DNA of 41,688 nt from Arthrobacter sp. H-02-3 (GCF_003097355.1 NZ_PYUI01000031.1:1-41688); one strand, 5' to 3'; positions 9,587-17,750 are shown, counted from the stretch's first letter. Translations and numbers: made by a program. Notes: generated from the letters alone by a model not told the origin.

Positions 9587-9618
9587 AAAGGCCGCACCGG
9601 TTATCCGGTGCGGCCTTT
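9587..9618 (+). terminator. Strong terminator after tRNA-His
   Basis: A perfect 14-bp stem (AAAGGCCGCACCGG / CCGGTGCGGCCTTT) with a TTAT loop, followed by GTTGT. It separates tRNA-His from the acyl-CoA dehydrogenase, which starts 25 nt later. Confidence 0.85.
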
Positions 9619-9643
9619 GTTGTCTGTATTGGAAGGAAACGCA

Positions 9644-10798
9644 GTGAAGCGCAAGCTCTTTGAAGAAGACCACGAGATGTTCCGCGAGATGGCTGCCGAG
9701 TTCAATTCGCGCGCGGTGGCCCCCCACTATGCCCAGTGGGACAAGGAGCACATGATGTCCCGGGACCTGTGGTCGGCGGCCGGCGAGCAGGGACTGCTGG
9801 GCCTGGCCGTGCCGGAGGAGTTCGGCGGCATGGGCATGAACGACTACCGCTTCCGTGCGGTGCTGGACGAGGAGTTCGCCAAGAGCAACCACCTCGCCGT
9901 CGGCCTCGCGTTCCACCTGCACGACGACATGGTCCTCCCCCACCTGCTGGCCTACGGCTCCGATGACCTCAAGTCCCGCTGGCTGCCCGCCATGGTCTCC
10001 GGCGAAAAGGTCACCTCGATTGCGTGGACCGAGCCGGGCGCCGGCTCCGACCTTCGCGGCATCCGCGCCAAGGCCGTCCGCGACGGCGACGACTGGCTGA
10101 TCAGCGGCCAGAAGACGTTCATCGGCAACGGCATTTCCGGCGACGCCTCCCTGGTCCTGGCCCGCACCGACGGCGGCACCGGTCGCGGCAACCACGACTC
10201 GTTCTCCCTCTTCATGGTCCAGAAGGGTGAGGGCTACAACACCGGCAAGCAGCTGGACAAAATGGGCCTGAAGGCCTCTGACACGGCGGAACTGTTCTTC
10301 GACAACGTCCGCGTCCCGCACGCCGATCTGGTGGGCGAGGTGGGCAAGGGCCTGCAGTACGCGGCCGAACAGCTCCCCCAGGGCCGCCTGGCGATCGCGG
10401 TGGCGAGCTCCGCCGTCGTGCGCGCCGTCTATGAGGCGACCGTCCGCTACACGAAGGAGCGCAACGCGTTCGGCGAGCGGATCATCGACTTCCAGAACAG
10501 CCGCTTCGAACTCGCCGACATCCTCACCGAGGTCGAGGTCACCGAAGCCTATGTGGACCAGGCCATCCTGGCCTTCAACGCCGGCGAACTCGACGCCGCA
10601 GGTGCTGCCCGCGCCAAGCTGTGGGCCTCCGAGCGTGCCAAGTCCGTCACGGACCGGTGCCTGCAGCTGCACGGCGGCTACGGCTACATCCTGGAATACC
10701 CGGTGGCCCAGGCCTACCTCGCCGCCCGGCTGCTGACGATCTTCGGCGGCACCAACGAAATCATGCGCGACGTCGTCGGCCGCACCATCGCCGGCTGA
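9644..10798 (+). CDS. Acyl-CoA dehydrogenase family protein with altered active site
   Basis: A 384-aa flavoprotein of normal family length: N-terminal helical domain, middle beta domain with AWTEPGAGSDL and KTFIGNGISGD (FAD and substrate contacts), and C-terminal helical domain with LQLHGGYGYI. It would oxidise an acyl-CoA at the alpha-beta bond. The usual catalytic base is missing at both known positions. The MCAD-type site in IFGGTNEI is Gly368 instead of Glu. The LCAD/IVD-type site, normally LPQERL, reads LPQGRL (Gly247). E242, five residues before that position, is a possible substitute. The GTG start has GGAAGG about 7 nt upstream and the frame is open for some distance before it. def follows after 38 bp. 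Confidence 0.88.
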   Translation: MKRKLFEEDHEMFREMAAEFNSRAVAPHYAQWDKEHMMSRDLWSAAGEQGLLGLAVPEEFGGMGMNDYRFRAVLDEEFAKSNHLAVGLAFHLHDDMVLPHLLAYGSDDLKSRWLPAMVSGEKVTSIAWTEPGAGSDLRGIRAKAVRDGDDWLISGQKTFIGNGISGDASLVLARTDGGTGRGNHDSFSLFMVQKGEGYNTGKQLDKMGLKASDTAELFFDNVRVPHADLVGEVGKGLQYAAEQLPQGRLAIAVASSAVVRAVYEATVRYTKERNAFGERIIDFQNSRFELADILTEVEVTEAYVDQAILAFNAGELDAAGAARAKLWASERAKSVTDRCLQLHGGYGYILEYPVAQAYLAARLLTIFGGTNEIMRDVVGRTIAG

Positions 10799-10836
10799 TC
10801 CGCACGTCGCCACCAGCACCCGAGGAATCACCTGAC

Positions 10837-11409
10837 ATGACCGTCCTGCCCATCACGATCTGGGGCGAGCCCGTGCTGCACCGCCGGGCCGCGGAAGTCG
10901 ACGTCTTCGACGACGAGCTCCGCACCCTGATCGCCGACATGTTCGAGACCAACGACGCCGCCAACGGGGTCGGGCTGGCCGCTCCCCAGGTGGGGGTCGG
11001 CAAACGGCTCTTCGTGTACAAGTACGAGAACGACGACGGCGCCCCGCCCACCGGCGTCGTCGTCAACCCGGTGCTGACCCTCTCCAAGGTCTCCGGCGCG
11101 CTGCCGGACCCGGACGAGGACGAGGAAGGCTGCCTGTCCTTCCCGGGCGGCCAGTATCCGCTCAAGCGGGCCGAATGGGCACGCGTCCAGGGCTTCGACG
11201 GCGACGGGAAGCCGGTGGAATTCGAGGCGACCGGCTGGTTCGCCCGGGTCATCCAGCACGAGTACGACCACCTCGACGGCAAGCTCTACGTCAACCGGCT
11301 GGTCGACCGCTATGCCCGCAAGGCCATGAAGCAGGCCAAACGGAGCGGCTGGGGCGTCCCCGGCCTGACCTGGATGCCGGGGGTTGACCCGGACCCGTTC
11401 GGCCACTGA
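10837..11409 (+). CDS. def: Peptide deformylase
   Basis: A 190-aa metallo-hydrolase that removes the formyl group from the initiator methionine. All three motifs are intact: GVGLAAPQVG (residues 44-53), EGCLS with metal ligand C99, and HEYDH with H141 and H145. A 25-residue basic tail after motif III (RKAMKQAKRSGW) is usual for actinobacterial forms. The ATG lies 38 nt after the acyl-CoA dehydrogenase stop, so the two may be co-transcribed. Works before map, which is also in this window. Confidence 0.95.
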   Translation: MTVLPITIWGEPVLHRRAAEVDVFDDELRTLIADMFETNDAANGVGLAAPQVGVGKRLFVYKYENDDGAPPTGVVVNPVLTLSKVSGALPDPDEDEEGCLSFPGGQYPLKRAEWARVQGFDGDGKPVEFEATGWFARVIQHEYDHLDGKLYVNRLVDRYARKAMKQAKRSGWGVPGLTWMPGVDPDPFGH

Positions 11410-11457
11410 CGCGTCCGGCGGGCCGCCGGCCAATGCGCCTGTTCTCTCCACCTTTGA

Positions 11458-11473
11458 CCCGGCCGCGGCCGGG
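11458..11473. other. GC-rich palindrome between def and the hydrolase
   Basis: CCCGGCCGCGGCCGGG is a perfect 16-bp palindrome in the 138-bp gap between two convergent genes. A second short one (CCGGCGG/CCGCCGG) lies at about 11415-11429. They may end transcription from either side; there is no T-run. Confidence 0.4.
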
Positions 11474-11547
11474 AACTTCGGCGATTCGCCCGACATGCCG
11501 TCGGCACCCGGCCATAGGTGGGGAATTTCCGTCAGGTCAGGCCGGGT

Positions 11548-12252
11548 TCAGGCGGTCCGGTCGACAGCGGCCAGGATGGCGGCGCCGAGCTCGGCGGGCC
11601 GGGTGAACTGCGGCCAGTGCCCGGTGGGCAGGTCAACGTATTCGACGTCGCGGACACGGCCGAGCTCCGCCACATACGGGTGGCCCTCGGCGATCATCCG
11701 GGTCAGCAGCGAGGACGGGAATTCGCAGGCGATGATGGTGGCCGGGACCCCGTAGCGGCGTTCGTCACTTAGCTGCTGCCGGTCCTGGGCTACAGCGCGC
11801 GGCTCCGGCACGGCGCGGGCGCGGAACATGGCCCGCAGCTCATCGGTGAGGTCGGTGAGGTCTGCATCCTCAAAGAGTTCCCACGGGGGCAGCGGAACGG
11901 CGTCGCCGTCGGCCGGGAGCTCGTCGTTGATGACCCCGCCGTCGCCCAGCGGTCCGCTGTCCACATAGATGGCGCGGGCCACCCGGTCCGGCCGGGCGTC
12001 CACCGCGCCATGAATGATGGCGCCGCCGCCCGAGTGCCCCACCAGGACCACAGGCGCGCCGAAGGCAGCGATGGCTGCAACGACGGCGTCGATGTGGGTG
12101 CGTAGGCCGATGCCCGCCCGCGGCGCGTCCGCCGACTCGAGCCCGGGCAGCGTCAGCGGGTGCACCGCGTGCCCCGCCGCCACCAGCGGGGGCGTCACCT
12201 CCGCCCACGACGACGCATCCAGCCAGAATCCGGGAACCAGAATGATATCCAT
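11548..12252 (-). CDS. Alpha/beta-fold hydrolase
   Basis: A 234-aa esterase-like protein of the AB_hydrolase type, without signal peptide. The nucleophile elbow is GHSGGG with S74, the oxyanion strand is ILVPGFWLDASSW at the N-terminus, and the probable catalytic histidine is in DLPTGHWPQF near the C-terminus. Proteins of this look are annotated as salicylate-esterase/MenH-like hydrolases, but the substrate cannot be told. The ATG lies 6 nt after a TAGGGT hexamer. It lies downstream of ppk2 on the same strand, 86 bp away. Confidence 0.85.
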   Translation of the reverse strand: MDIILVPGFWLDASSWAEVTPPLVAAGHAVHPLTLPGLESADAPRAGIGLRTHIDAVVAAIAAFGAPVVLVGHSGGGAIIHGAVDARPDRVARAIYVDSGPLGDGGVINDELPADGDAVPLPPWELFEDADLTDLTDELRAMFRARAVPEPRAVAQDRQQLSDERRYGVPATIIACEFPSSLLTRMIAEGHPYVAELGRVRDVEYVDLPTGHWPQFTRPAELGAAILAAVDRTA

Positions 12253-12258
12253 GCCGGT

Positions 12259-12264
12259 ACCCTA
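12259..12264 (-). promoter_or_regulatory. -10 hexamer for leaderless hydrolase gene
   Basis: TAGGGT on the minus strand, 6 nt before the ATG at 12252. No ribosome binding site fits between. Confidence 0.5.
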
Positions 12265-12313
12265 CCCGCCCGGACGGATCCGCGGCACGGGCCCCACCCG
12301 GCCGGCAGCGTGT

Positions 12314-12334
12314 CCGGACCGGACAATGGTCCGG
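12314..12334 (-). terminator. Possible hairpin terminator after ppk2
   Basis: A perfect 7-bp stem (CCGGACC / GGTCCGG) with a 7-nt loop, 4 nt after the ppk2 stop on the minus strand. It is short and without a T-run. Confidence 0.35.
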
Positions 12335-12338
12335 CCGG

Positions 12339-13268
12339 TCAGTCGTCGACCGGGTTTTCCAGGTTGGCCGCGTGGTCCGGAACGTAGCGGAAGAGTTCCC
12401 TGGGCGGCCGGGTGTAATTGATCGCGCGGGGCCGTTCCGGCAGCGTCACCGGTTCGGTCCGCACTTCGGTGTAGTCGATGCTGGAGAGCAGGTGGGCGAT
12501 CAGGTTGATCCGGGCCCGGCGTTTGTCCTCGGCTTCCACGACGTACCAGGGTGACTCCGCCGTGTCCGTCTGGACGAACATTTCGTCCTTGGCCCGCGAG
12601 TAGTCCTCCCACCGCAGGATTGCCTCCCGGTCCATCGGCGAGAGCTTCCATTGCCGCATGGGGTCATCCAGGCGGGATTTGAACCGCCGCTCCTGCTCCG
12701 CGTGGCTGATGGAGAACCAGTATTTAAGGAGCAGGATGCCGTCCTGGACCAGGAGCCGTTCAAAGACCGGGCACTGCGCCAGGAAGCGCTTGTGTTCGGC
12801 GGGAGTGCAGAAGCCCATGACGTGCTCGACGCCGGCCCTGTTGTACCAGGACCGGTCCATCAGGACAATCTCACCGGCCGCCGGCAGATGCGTTACGTAC
12901 CGTTGGAAGTACCACTCCCCCCGCTGCCTCTCGGTTGGTGCCGGGAGCGCGACGATCCGGGCAAAGCGCGGATTCAGGTATTCGGTCACCCGCTTGATGG
13001 CACTTCCCTTGCCGGCGGCATCCCGGCCCTCAAAGATCACCAGGACCCGCGCCCCGGTGCTCCGCACCCATTCCTGCAGCGCGACCAACTCCGCCTGGAG
13101 TCGCAACAATTCAGCCTCGTAGAGGCCGACGTCGAGCCGGGCGCGTTTGCGCGCCGAGCGACCGGAACCCTTTCCACGACCGTCCTTGTGACCGTCTCTG
13201 CGTCCGTTCTTGTGCCCGTCTTTGTGCCCGTCGCGCCCCTTGCCTGCGCCGCCGCTGTCATGTGCCAT
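12339..13268 (-). CDS. ppk2: Polyphosphate kinase 2 family protein
   Basis: A 309-aa PPK2-type polyphosphate:nucleotide phosphotransferase that moves phosphate between polyphosphate and nucleoside di- or monophosphates. The Walker A-like loop is FEGRDAAGKGSAIK, the second motif is DRSWYNRAGVEHVMGF, and the lid region is RQWKLSPMDREAI. The one-domain form with these motifs fits the class that uses nucleoside diphosphates. Residues 8-37 form an odd low-complexity head with GHKD/GHKN/GRRD repeats, rich in H, K, R, G and D. The ATG giving MAHDSGGAGKG follows GGGAAAC; an upstream in-frame start would overlap the divergent pfkB promoter. Confidence 0.9.
   Translation of the reverse strand: MAHDSGGAGKGRDGHKDGHKNGRRDGHKDGRGKGSGRSARKRARLDVGLYEAELLRLQAELVALQEWVRSTGARVLVIFEGRDAAGKGSAIKRVTEYLNPRFARIVALPAPTERQRGEWYFQRYVTHLPAAGEIVLMDRSWYNRAGVEHVMGFCTPAEHKRFLAQCPVFERLLVQDGILLLKYWFSISHAEQERRFKSRLDDPMRQWKLSPMDREAILRWEDYSRAKDEMFVQTDTAESPWYVVEAEDKRRARINLIAHLLSSIDYTEVRTEPVTLPERPRAINYTRPPRELFRYVPDHAANLENPVDD
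13179..13232 (-). repeat. 12-bp repeat coding for GHKD units in ppk2
   Basis: Codons 13-30 of ppk2 repeat a 12-nt unit that encodes DGHK, with variants NGRR and DGRG. About four and a half units are present and differ by point changes. This kind of array can gain or lose units by slippage in multiples of four residues. Confidence 0.7.
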
Positions 13269-13383
13269 GTTTCCCGTTCCCGTGCTCCGGCGTGGCGGTT
13301 TAACCTGCCGCGCCCATTCTCCGCCGGGCAGCAGAACGGCGACAAGAGTCATCCAGCACGGGATCCGTGCCGGCCGGAACTCC

Positions 13384-13389
13384 TATGCT
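13384..13389 (+). promoter_or_regulatory. -10 hexamer for leaderless pfkB
   Basis: TATGCT followed by 6 nt and ATG 13396. It fixes the start upstream of the second ATG at 13420. Confidence 0.55.
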
Positions 13390-13395
13390 TGGGCC

Positions 13396-14364
13396 ATGGA
13401 ATCCCCCGCTCCGACGGCGATGCTGCCCATCCTCACGCTCACCGTGAACCCGGCCCTTGATGCCAGCACGGTCACCGACCAGGTCATCGGCGAGCACAAG
13501 CTCCGCTGCCATACCGGCCGGCTGGACCCGGGCGGCGGCGGGGTCAACGTGGCGCGCGTGGTGCACCGGCTCGGAGGGCAGACCATCGCGGCCTACACGG
13601 CCGGCGGTCCGACCGGCGAAGCATACCGGCGGCTCGTCGAAGCCGAACGCATCCCCACCCTGGTGGTGCCGATCAGCGGGAGCACACGCCAGAACTTCAC
13701 GGTCGATGAGACGAGCACCGGCAAGCAGTTCCGTTTTGTCCTTGAGGGGCCCGAGCTCAGCGAGCCGGAGTGGCGGGGGTGCCTGGCTGTGGTCGCGGAA
13801 TGCGTCCCGGCGGGCGGCTACGTGGTGGCGAGCGGAAGCCTGCCGAAGGGCGTCCCGGACGACTTCTATGCCCGGGTGGCCCGCCTGGCGAACGAGCGCG
13901 GGGCTCGCTGCATCGTGGACGCCTCCGGAGCGCCCCTCGCCGCGGCGCTGACGGAGGGGGTCTTCCTGGTCAAGCCGAGCCGGCGGGAACTCGGCGCACA
14001 CTTCGGCAGGACGCTGGACAGCGAGGAGAGCCAGGTTGAGGCCGCGTCATCGCTCGTGGCGGACGGGTCATCGCATCACGTCGCCCTGACCCTCGGTGGT
14101 GAAGGAGCGGTGCTTGCGTCACAGACCGGCGTCCTCCGCCTGACGGTGCCGCACGTGCAGGTCCGCAGCACGGTCGGAGCGGGCGACAGTTTTCTGGCCG
14201 CCTTCGTGCTCCGGATGGCACAGGGCCGCAGCCTTCAGGACGCGTTCCGGGCCGCGGTCGCCGCCGGAACCGCCACCGTGACGACGACGGCCACGGAGCT
14301 GTGCAGCCGGGCCGACGTCGAACGTCTCGAGGCAGAACTCGCCGCCCAGGCACTCGAGCCGTAG
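13396..14364 (+). CDS. pfkB: 1-phosphofructokinase / 6-phosphofructokinase-2 family (PfkB)
   Basis: A 322-aa sugar kinase of the PfkB (ribokinase) family, slightly longer than E. coli Pfk-2 (309 aa). The N-terminal strand ILTLTVNPALDAST is typical of hexose-phosphate kinases. PfkB signature 1 is GGGGVNVARVVHRLGG. Signature 2, with the catalytic aspartate, is STVGAGDSFLAAFV, and the end AGTATVTTTATELC resembles E. coli Pfk-2. It most likely phosphorylates fructose 6-phosphate or a related sugar phosphate with ATP. No PTS or fructose operon gene is nearby, which favours Pfk-2 over FruK. It is divergent from ppk2. Confidence 0.88.
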   Translation: MESPAPTAMLPILTLTVNPALDASTVTDQVIGEHKLRCHTGRLDPGGGGVNVARVVHRLGGQTIAAYTAGGPTGEAYRRLVEAERIPTLVVPISGSTRQNFTVDETSTGKQFRFVLEGPELSEPEWRGCLAVVAECVPAGGYVVASGSLPKGVPDDFYARVARLANERGARCIVDASGAPLAAALTEGVFLVKPSRRELGAHFGRTLDSEESQVEAASSLVADGSSHHVALTLGGEGAVLASQTGVLRLTVPHVQVRSTVGAGDSFLAAFVLRMAQGRSLQDAFRAAVAAGTATVTTTATELCSRADVERLEAELAAQALEP

Positions 14365-14428
14365 CCGGCAGCCACTGAGACAGTGCCGACGGCACGGAGC
14401 CGATGACACTGAGTAGGGGCCTGAAACG

Positions 14429-14791
14429 TCAGAGGAGGGGTGTCTGGCTGGCGGCTTCTATCGCCAGGGGAAAGAGCATGATCAGCAGGATTGAATAGAG
14501 CACGGTGGCCACGCCCACGGCGGCGGAGTCCTCGCGGCCCCAGAGCAGGTCGGTCCACAGGACCACTGCGATCACTGCGATCACTGCAACCATGACCGTG
14601 ACAAACCATCCGACGGAGTTCAGGGCGTGATATTCATTTGTCGTGCCCAGGTTCACGCCCAGAACAATGCCAAACCAGCCGATGCCGACTATCAGGACCG
14701 GTCCTAACACTGCCAGTAGCAGCGCCAGCCTGCCGAAGTCCGTGTCCGGAAGCCCCATCCGTCCAAACGCCAGTCTCTTGGTCGCGTTCAT
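14429..14791 (-). CDS. Small membrane protein of unknown function
   Basis: A 120-aa protein with three hydrophobic stretches: about residues 19-45, 58-78 and 92-112. The first loop has NLGTTNEYHALNSVGW, the second the charged DLLWGREDSA. No family was recognised. The chosen ATG (MNATKRLAFG) has GGAGAGG 8 nt upstream, a clear ribosome binding site, which rules out the longer upstream reading. It lies 135 bp downstream of the DUF1524 gene on the same strand and converges on pfkB. Confidence 0.7.
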   Translation of the reverse strand: MNATKRLAFGRMGLPDTDFGRLALLLAVLGPVLIVGIGWFGIVLGVNLGTTNEYHALNSVGWFVTVMVAVIAVIAVVLWTDLLWGREDSAAVGVATVLYSILLIMLFPLAIEAASQTPLL

Positions 14792-14926
14792 CCGTGTACC
14801 TCTCCCCCGCATTGAGCGCCGCGCTGCTGCGCCGGATTGCCAGCACACCGCGGCCGTGTCCGGGCGGCCAGAGGACAACGTCCCGGGCATGGCAGTACCG
14901 GGCACGGCAATAGGGACACGATGCGG

Positions 14927-15724
14927 TCAACGAGGAACGATGGTCTGCTGCTGCGGACAGGATCCGAGGATTCGCTTCATCGCCTCCTTCTCTGCGGGCG
15001 TGACCCACAGCCGGTAGGCCGCCTTGACGGAAATCTGGCGGGCAACGTAGTGGCAGCGGAACGCCTTGTTCGGCGGCAGCCAGGTGGCGGCGTCGGAGGC
15101 ACTCTTGTCCTGGTTGGCGGGACCGTCAACGGCGATCAGGTTGAGGGGATCGTTGGCCAGGTGTTCGCGCTGCTGCGCGGTGAGCTGCTGGGCCCCCTTT
15201 TGCCAGGCGTCGCCGAGCGCCACGACGTGGTCGATCTGCACGGCTGAGCTGGTCTCGGCGCCCCGCCGGAACGCGATCACGTGGCCTGTATACGGTTCCC
15301 GGAGGGTGCCGCCGGAGACCTGGCACCCTGAGCCGTTCACGAATTCCGGGGCTTCCAGGTCGCGGTGGAGGATGTCGTTGCGGGTATCGCAGCCGTTGCG
15401 GTCGACGTCGAGCCAGGCCTGGCCGAACGCACTGCGGTCATAGGTATCCTTGGCCGACCGGCCTTTGACCGCGAGTGTGTCCAGCACGGCGGCGGCGCTT
15501 CCGGCCGGGACGGCCCGGACGGACTCCACGGGCTTCATCCACCCGCCCGCAAGCACGGGGGCCTCGCTTGGACCCGCGCTCTGCGGTTCCGCGAGGGAAA
15601 ACTGGCCGGCCAGGAAGAACCAGGCCAGGCCGCCGAAGACGGTCAGGGCCGCTGCGGCCAGGAGAAGCCAGGCCTGGCGGGAGCGGCGCCGGGCACGGCG
15701 GAACTCCGTCCAGGTGACGGTCAT
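14927..15724 (-). CDS. Membrane-anchored or secreted HNH-type (DUF1524) nuclease-like protein
   Basis: A 265-aa protein with a basic N-terminus (residues 8-17) and one hydrophobic helix at about 18-40, so the rest faces outside. The C-terminal half is a DUF1524/GmrSD-C-like HNH domain. The motif AVQIDHVVAL carries D165 and H166; NDPLNLIAVDGPANQDKSASD carries N195 and N204; KAFRCHYVARQISVKAAYRLWV follows. Cys112 and Cys134 could form a disulphide, which suits an extracellular protein. Family members are thought to be secreted DNases, but activity is inferred only. No immunity partner is obvious; the next gene is a three-helix membrane protein of unknown role. Confidence 0.85.
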   Translation of the reverse strand: MTVTWTEFRRARRRSRQAWLLLAAAALTVFGGLAWFFLAGQFSLAEPQSAGPSEAPVLAGGWMKPVESVRAVPAGSAAAVLDTLAVKGRSAKDTYDRSAFGQAWLDVDRNGCDTRNDILHRDLEAPEFVNGSGCQVSGGTLREPYTGHVIAFRRGAETSSAVQIDHVVALGDAWQKGAQQLTAQQREHLANDPLNLIAVDGPANQDKSASDAATWLPPNKAFRCHYVARQISVKAAYRLWVTPAEKEAMKRILGSCPQQQTIVPR

Positions 15725-15833
15725 GAGGTTAGCCGCGGGCGGCGATCTGGTTGCACGCCCTGAGCCTAAACCGGCGCTCTGACATCATGGACTTTGTCCA
15801 CAGTGTTGAGGACCGGTGGCCGGGCAGCCGGGG

Positions 15834-16043
15834 TTATTGGTCCCGCGTGACCCGTTTCAGGTCTTCGTTGGCCAGGTCCAGCAGTGACTGGAGCTGGTTC
15901 ACCCGGTCGTCGTTGACTTCACCGGTTTGGCGTTTGGCGACGGCGTCGTCCAGAAGCCGCTTCGCTTCCTTCGCGTTGCTCCGCGCGACGTCCAGCGCGT
16001 GTTCCAGGGTGGTCTCGTGCTCAATAGCCGCGTTCTGTTCCAT
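15834..16043 (-). CDS. Small coiled-coil protein, unknown function
   Basis: A 69-aa acidic, fully helical protein (MEQNAAIEHETTLEHALD...) with heptad-like leucines and alanines and no cysteine. The composition is that of a real soluble protein, unlike the R/P/A-rich readings in other frames. GGAG lies only 2 nt before the ATG, so translation signals are weak. It sits between a perfect 14-bp inverted repeat and the DUF1524 gene, on the same strand as both neighbours. No family recognised. Confidence 0.55.
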   Translation of the reverse strand: MEQNAAIEHETTLEHALDVARSNAKEAKRLLDDAVAKRQTGEVNDDRVNQLQSLLDLANEDLKRVTRDQ

Positions 16044-16060
16044 GGCTCCATTGTGGTTCC

Positions 16061-16096
16061 CTTTCCCGGCCGATTCCAGTACATCGGCCGGGAAAG
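16061..16096 (-). terminator. Perfect 14-bp hairpin downstream of gap
   Basis: CTTTCCCGGCCGAT (16061-16074) and its exact complement (16083-16096) flank an 8-nt loop. It lies 42 bp beyond the gap stop and 18 bp before the small coiled-coil gene. It probably ends gap transcription; there is no T-run. It could also sit in the leader of the small gene. Confidence 0.65.
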
Positions 16097-16138
16097 GACG
16101 AACGAGTCCCGGTCAGGGACGAAGGTTCGGCCAGCCGG

Positions 16139-17629
16139 TTAGACCTCGACGGGGAGCCCGGCGGCCTCGAGGATGGCGGCCGCGTCCTTGGCGGGGAACG
16201 ACGGCGGGTTGACGCCGGCCATTTCCTCCATGACGCGGACCACCTGGCAGGAGTAGCCAAACTCGTTGTCGTACCAGACGTAGAGCACCAGGTTCTTGTC
16301 GTTGGAGATGGTGGCCAGGCCGTCAACGATGCCCGCGCGGCGCGAGCCGACGAAGTCCGTGGAGACCACCTCGGGCGAATCAATGTAGTCGACCTGCTTG
16401 CGCAGCTCCGAGTGCAGCGACATTTCGCGGAGGAAGTCGTTCACCTCGTCCTTGGTGGTGCCGTTCTCCAGGCTCAGGTTCAGGATGGCCAGGGACACGT
16501 CGGGGGTGGGGACACGGATGGAGCTGCCGGTGAGCTTGCCCAGCAGTTCAGGCAGGGCCTTTGCCACGGCTTTGGCGGCACCGGTCTCGGTGATCACCAT
16601 ATTCAGCGCGGCGGAGCGGCCGCGCCGGTCACCCTTGTGGAAGTTGTCGATCAGGTTCTGGTCGTTGGTGAACGAGTGGACGGTTTCCACGTGGCCGTGC
16701 ACCACGCCGAACCTGTCATTGATGGCCTTCAGGACCGGGGTGATGGCGTTGGTGGTGCAGGAGGCCGCGGAGACGATCTTGTCCGAGTCGGTGATCGTGC
16801 CGTGGTTGATGCCGTGCACGATGTTCTTCAGCTCGCCCTTGCCCGGAGCGGTCAGCAGGACCCGGGAGACGCCGGTGCTCTGCAGGTGCTGGGACAGGCC
16901 CTCGGCGTCGCGCCAGCGGCCCGTGTTGTCCACCACCAGGGCGTCGTGAATGCCGTAGGCGGCGTAGTCGACCGTGGCCGGGTTGTCCGAGTAGATGACC
17001 TGGATCTGGACACCGTTGGCAGTGATCGTGTCGTTTTCGAGGTCCACCTTGATGGTGCCTTCGAAGGAGCCGTGGACCGAGTCGCGGCGCAGCAGGCTGG
17101 CGCGCTTGGCGAGGTCGTTGTCCGAGCCGCGGCGCACCACGATGGCGCGCAGGCGCAGGCCGTGGCCGCCACCGGCCTTTTCGATCAGGAGGCGGGCCAG
17201 GAGCCGGCCGATGCGGCCGAAGCCGTAGAGGACGACGTCGGTGCTGGTGCGGTCGTCGCCGCCGCGCTTGCCGACGATCTCGGCGAGTTCCTCGCGCAGG
17301 AAATCGTCCAGGCTGGCGCCGTCGCCCTCGGCACGGTACTTCTCGGTGAGGCGGGCAATATCGATCGCCGCAGCGCCGAGCTCCAGCTTGGTCAGGGCCT
17401 CCAGGAGCGGGGCCGTTTCCTCGAGGCGCAGTTCTTCCTTGCTCATCCGGCGGGCGAAACGGTGTGCCTTGAGGATATTCATGGTGGACTTGTTGATCAG
17501 GCTGCGTCCGTGGATCGAGGTCACCACGTTGTTCTCGCGGTACAGCCGGCCGATCACCGGGATCATGGCCTCGGCGAGTGCCTCACGGCCCATCCACGTA
17601 TCAAGACAAGAATCTGACGTCTGGCTCAC
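16139..17629 (-). CDS. gap: Glyceraldehyde-3-phosphate dehydrogenase, long GapB-like type
   Basis: A 496-aa GAPDH with an extra N-terminal region of about 130 residues before the Rossmann motif GFGRIG (136-141). The catalytic cysteine is C291 in SAASCTTNAITP. VWYDNEFGYSCQVVRVM near the end is the usual GAPDH C-terminal motif. The enlarged form resembles Corynebacterium GapB, which works mainly in the gluconeogenic direction with NADP(H). Position 169-171 reads GSD after VVRR, where NAD-type enzymes have an acidic residue, which is in keeping with NADP use but not proof. The start is GTG with AGGAAGG 7 nt upstream. Confidence 0.92.
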   Translation of the reverse strand: MSQTSDSCLDTWMGREALAEAMIPVIGRLYRENNVVTSIHGRSLINKSTMNILKAHRFARRMSKEELRLEETAPLLEALTKLELGAAAIDIARLTEKYRAEGDGASLDDFLREELAEIVGKRGGDDRTSTDVVLYGFGRIGRLLARLLIEKAGGGHGLRLRAIVVRRGSDNDLAKRASLLRRDSVHGSFEGTIKVDLENDTITANGVQIQVIYSDNPATVDYAAYGIHDALVVDNTGRWRDAEGLSQHLQSTGVSRVLLTAPGKGELKNIVHGINHGTITDSDKIVSAASCTTNAITPVLKAINDRFGVVHGHVETVHSFTNDQNLIDNFHKGDRRGRSAALNMVITETGAAKAVAKALPELLGKLTGSSIRVPTPDVSLAILNLSLENGTTKDEVNDFLREMSLHSELRKQVDYIDSPEVVSTDFVGSRRAGIVDGLATISNDKNLVLYVWYDNEFGYSCQVVRVMEEMAGVNPPSFPAKDAAAILEAAGLPVEV

Positions 17630-17750
17630 AGAACTACCTTCCTAGAATCCACCCCATACGTCCTCGTACGGGGAAGTCGGCCGCCGGAGGGTGTCCGGTA
17701 CCTCGGCGTCACCGGGGATTCGGTCCACCCCGGGCGCCTCACTGAACGCA

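Noticed and set aside
14792..14926. Attachment site or small gene in the gap between the DUF1524 gene and the small membrane protein gene
   Set aside because: Only short imperfect GC-rich repeats are present; the in-frame upstream extension of the membrane protein is ruled out by the strong ribosome binding site at the chosen start.
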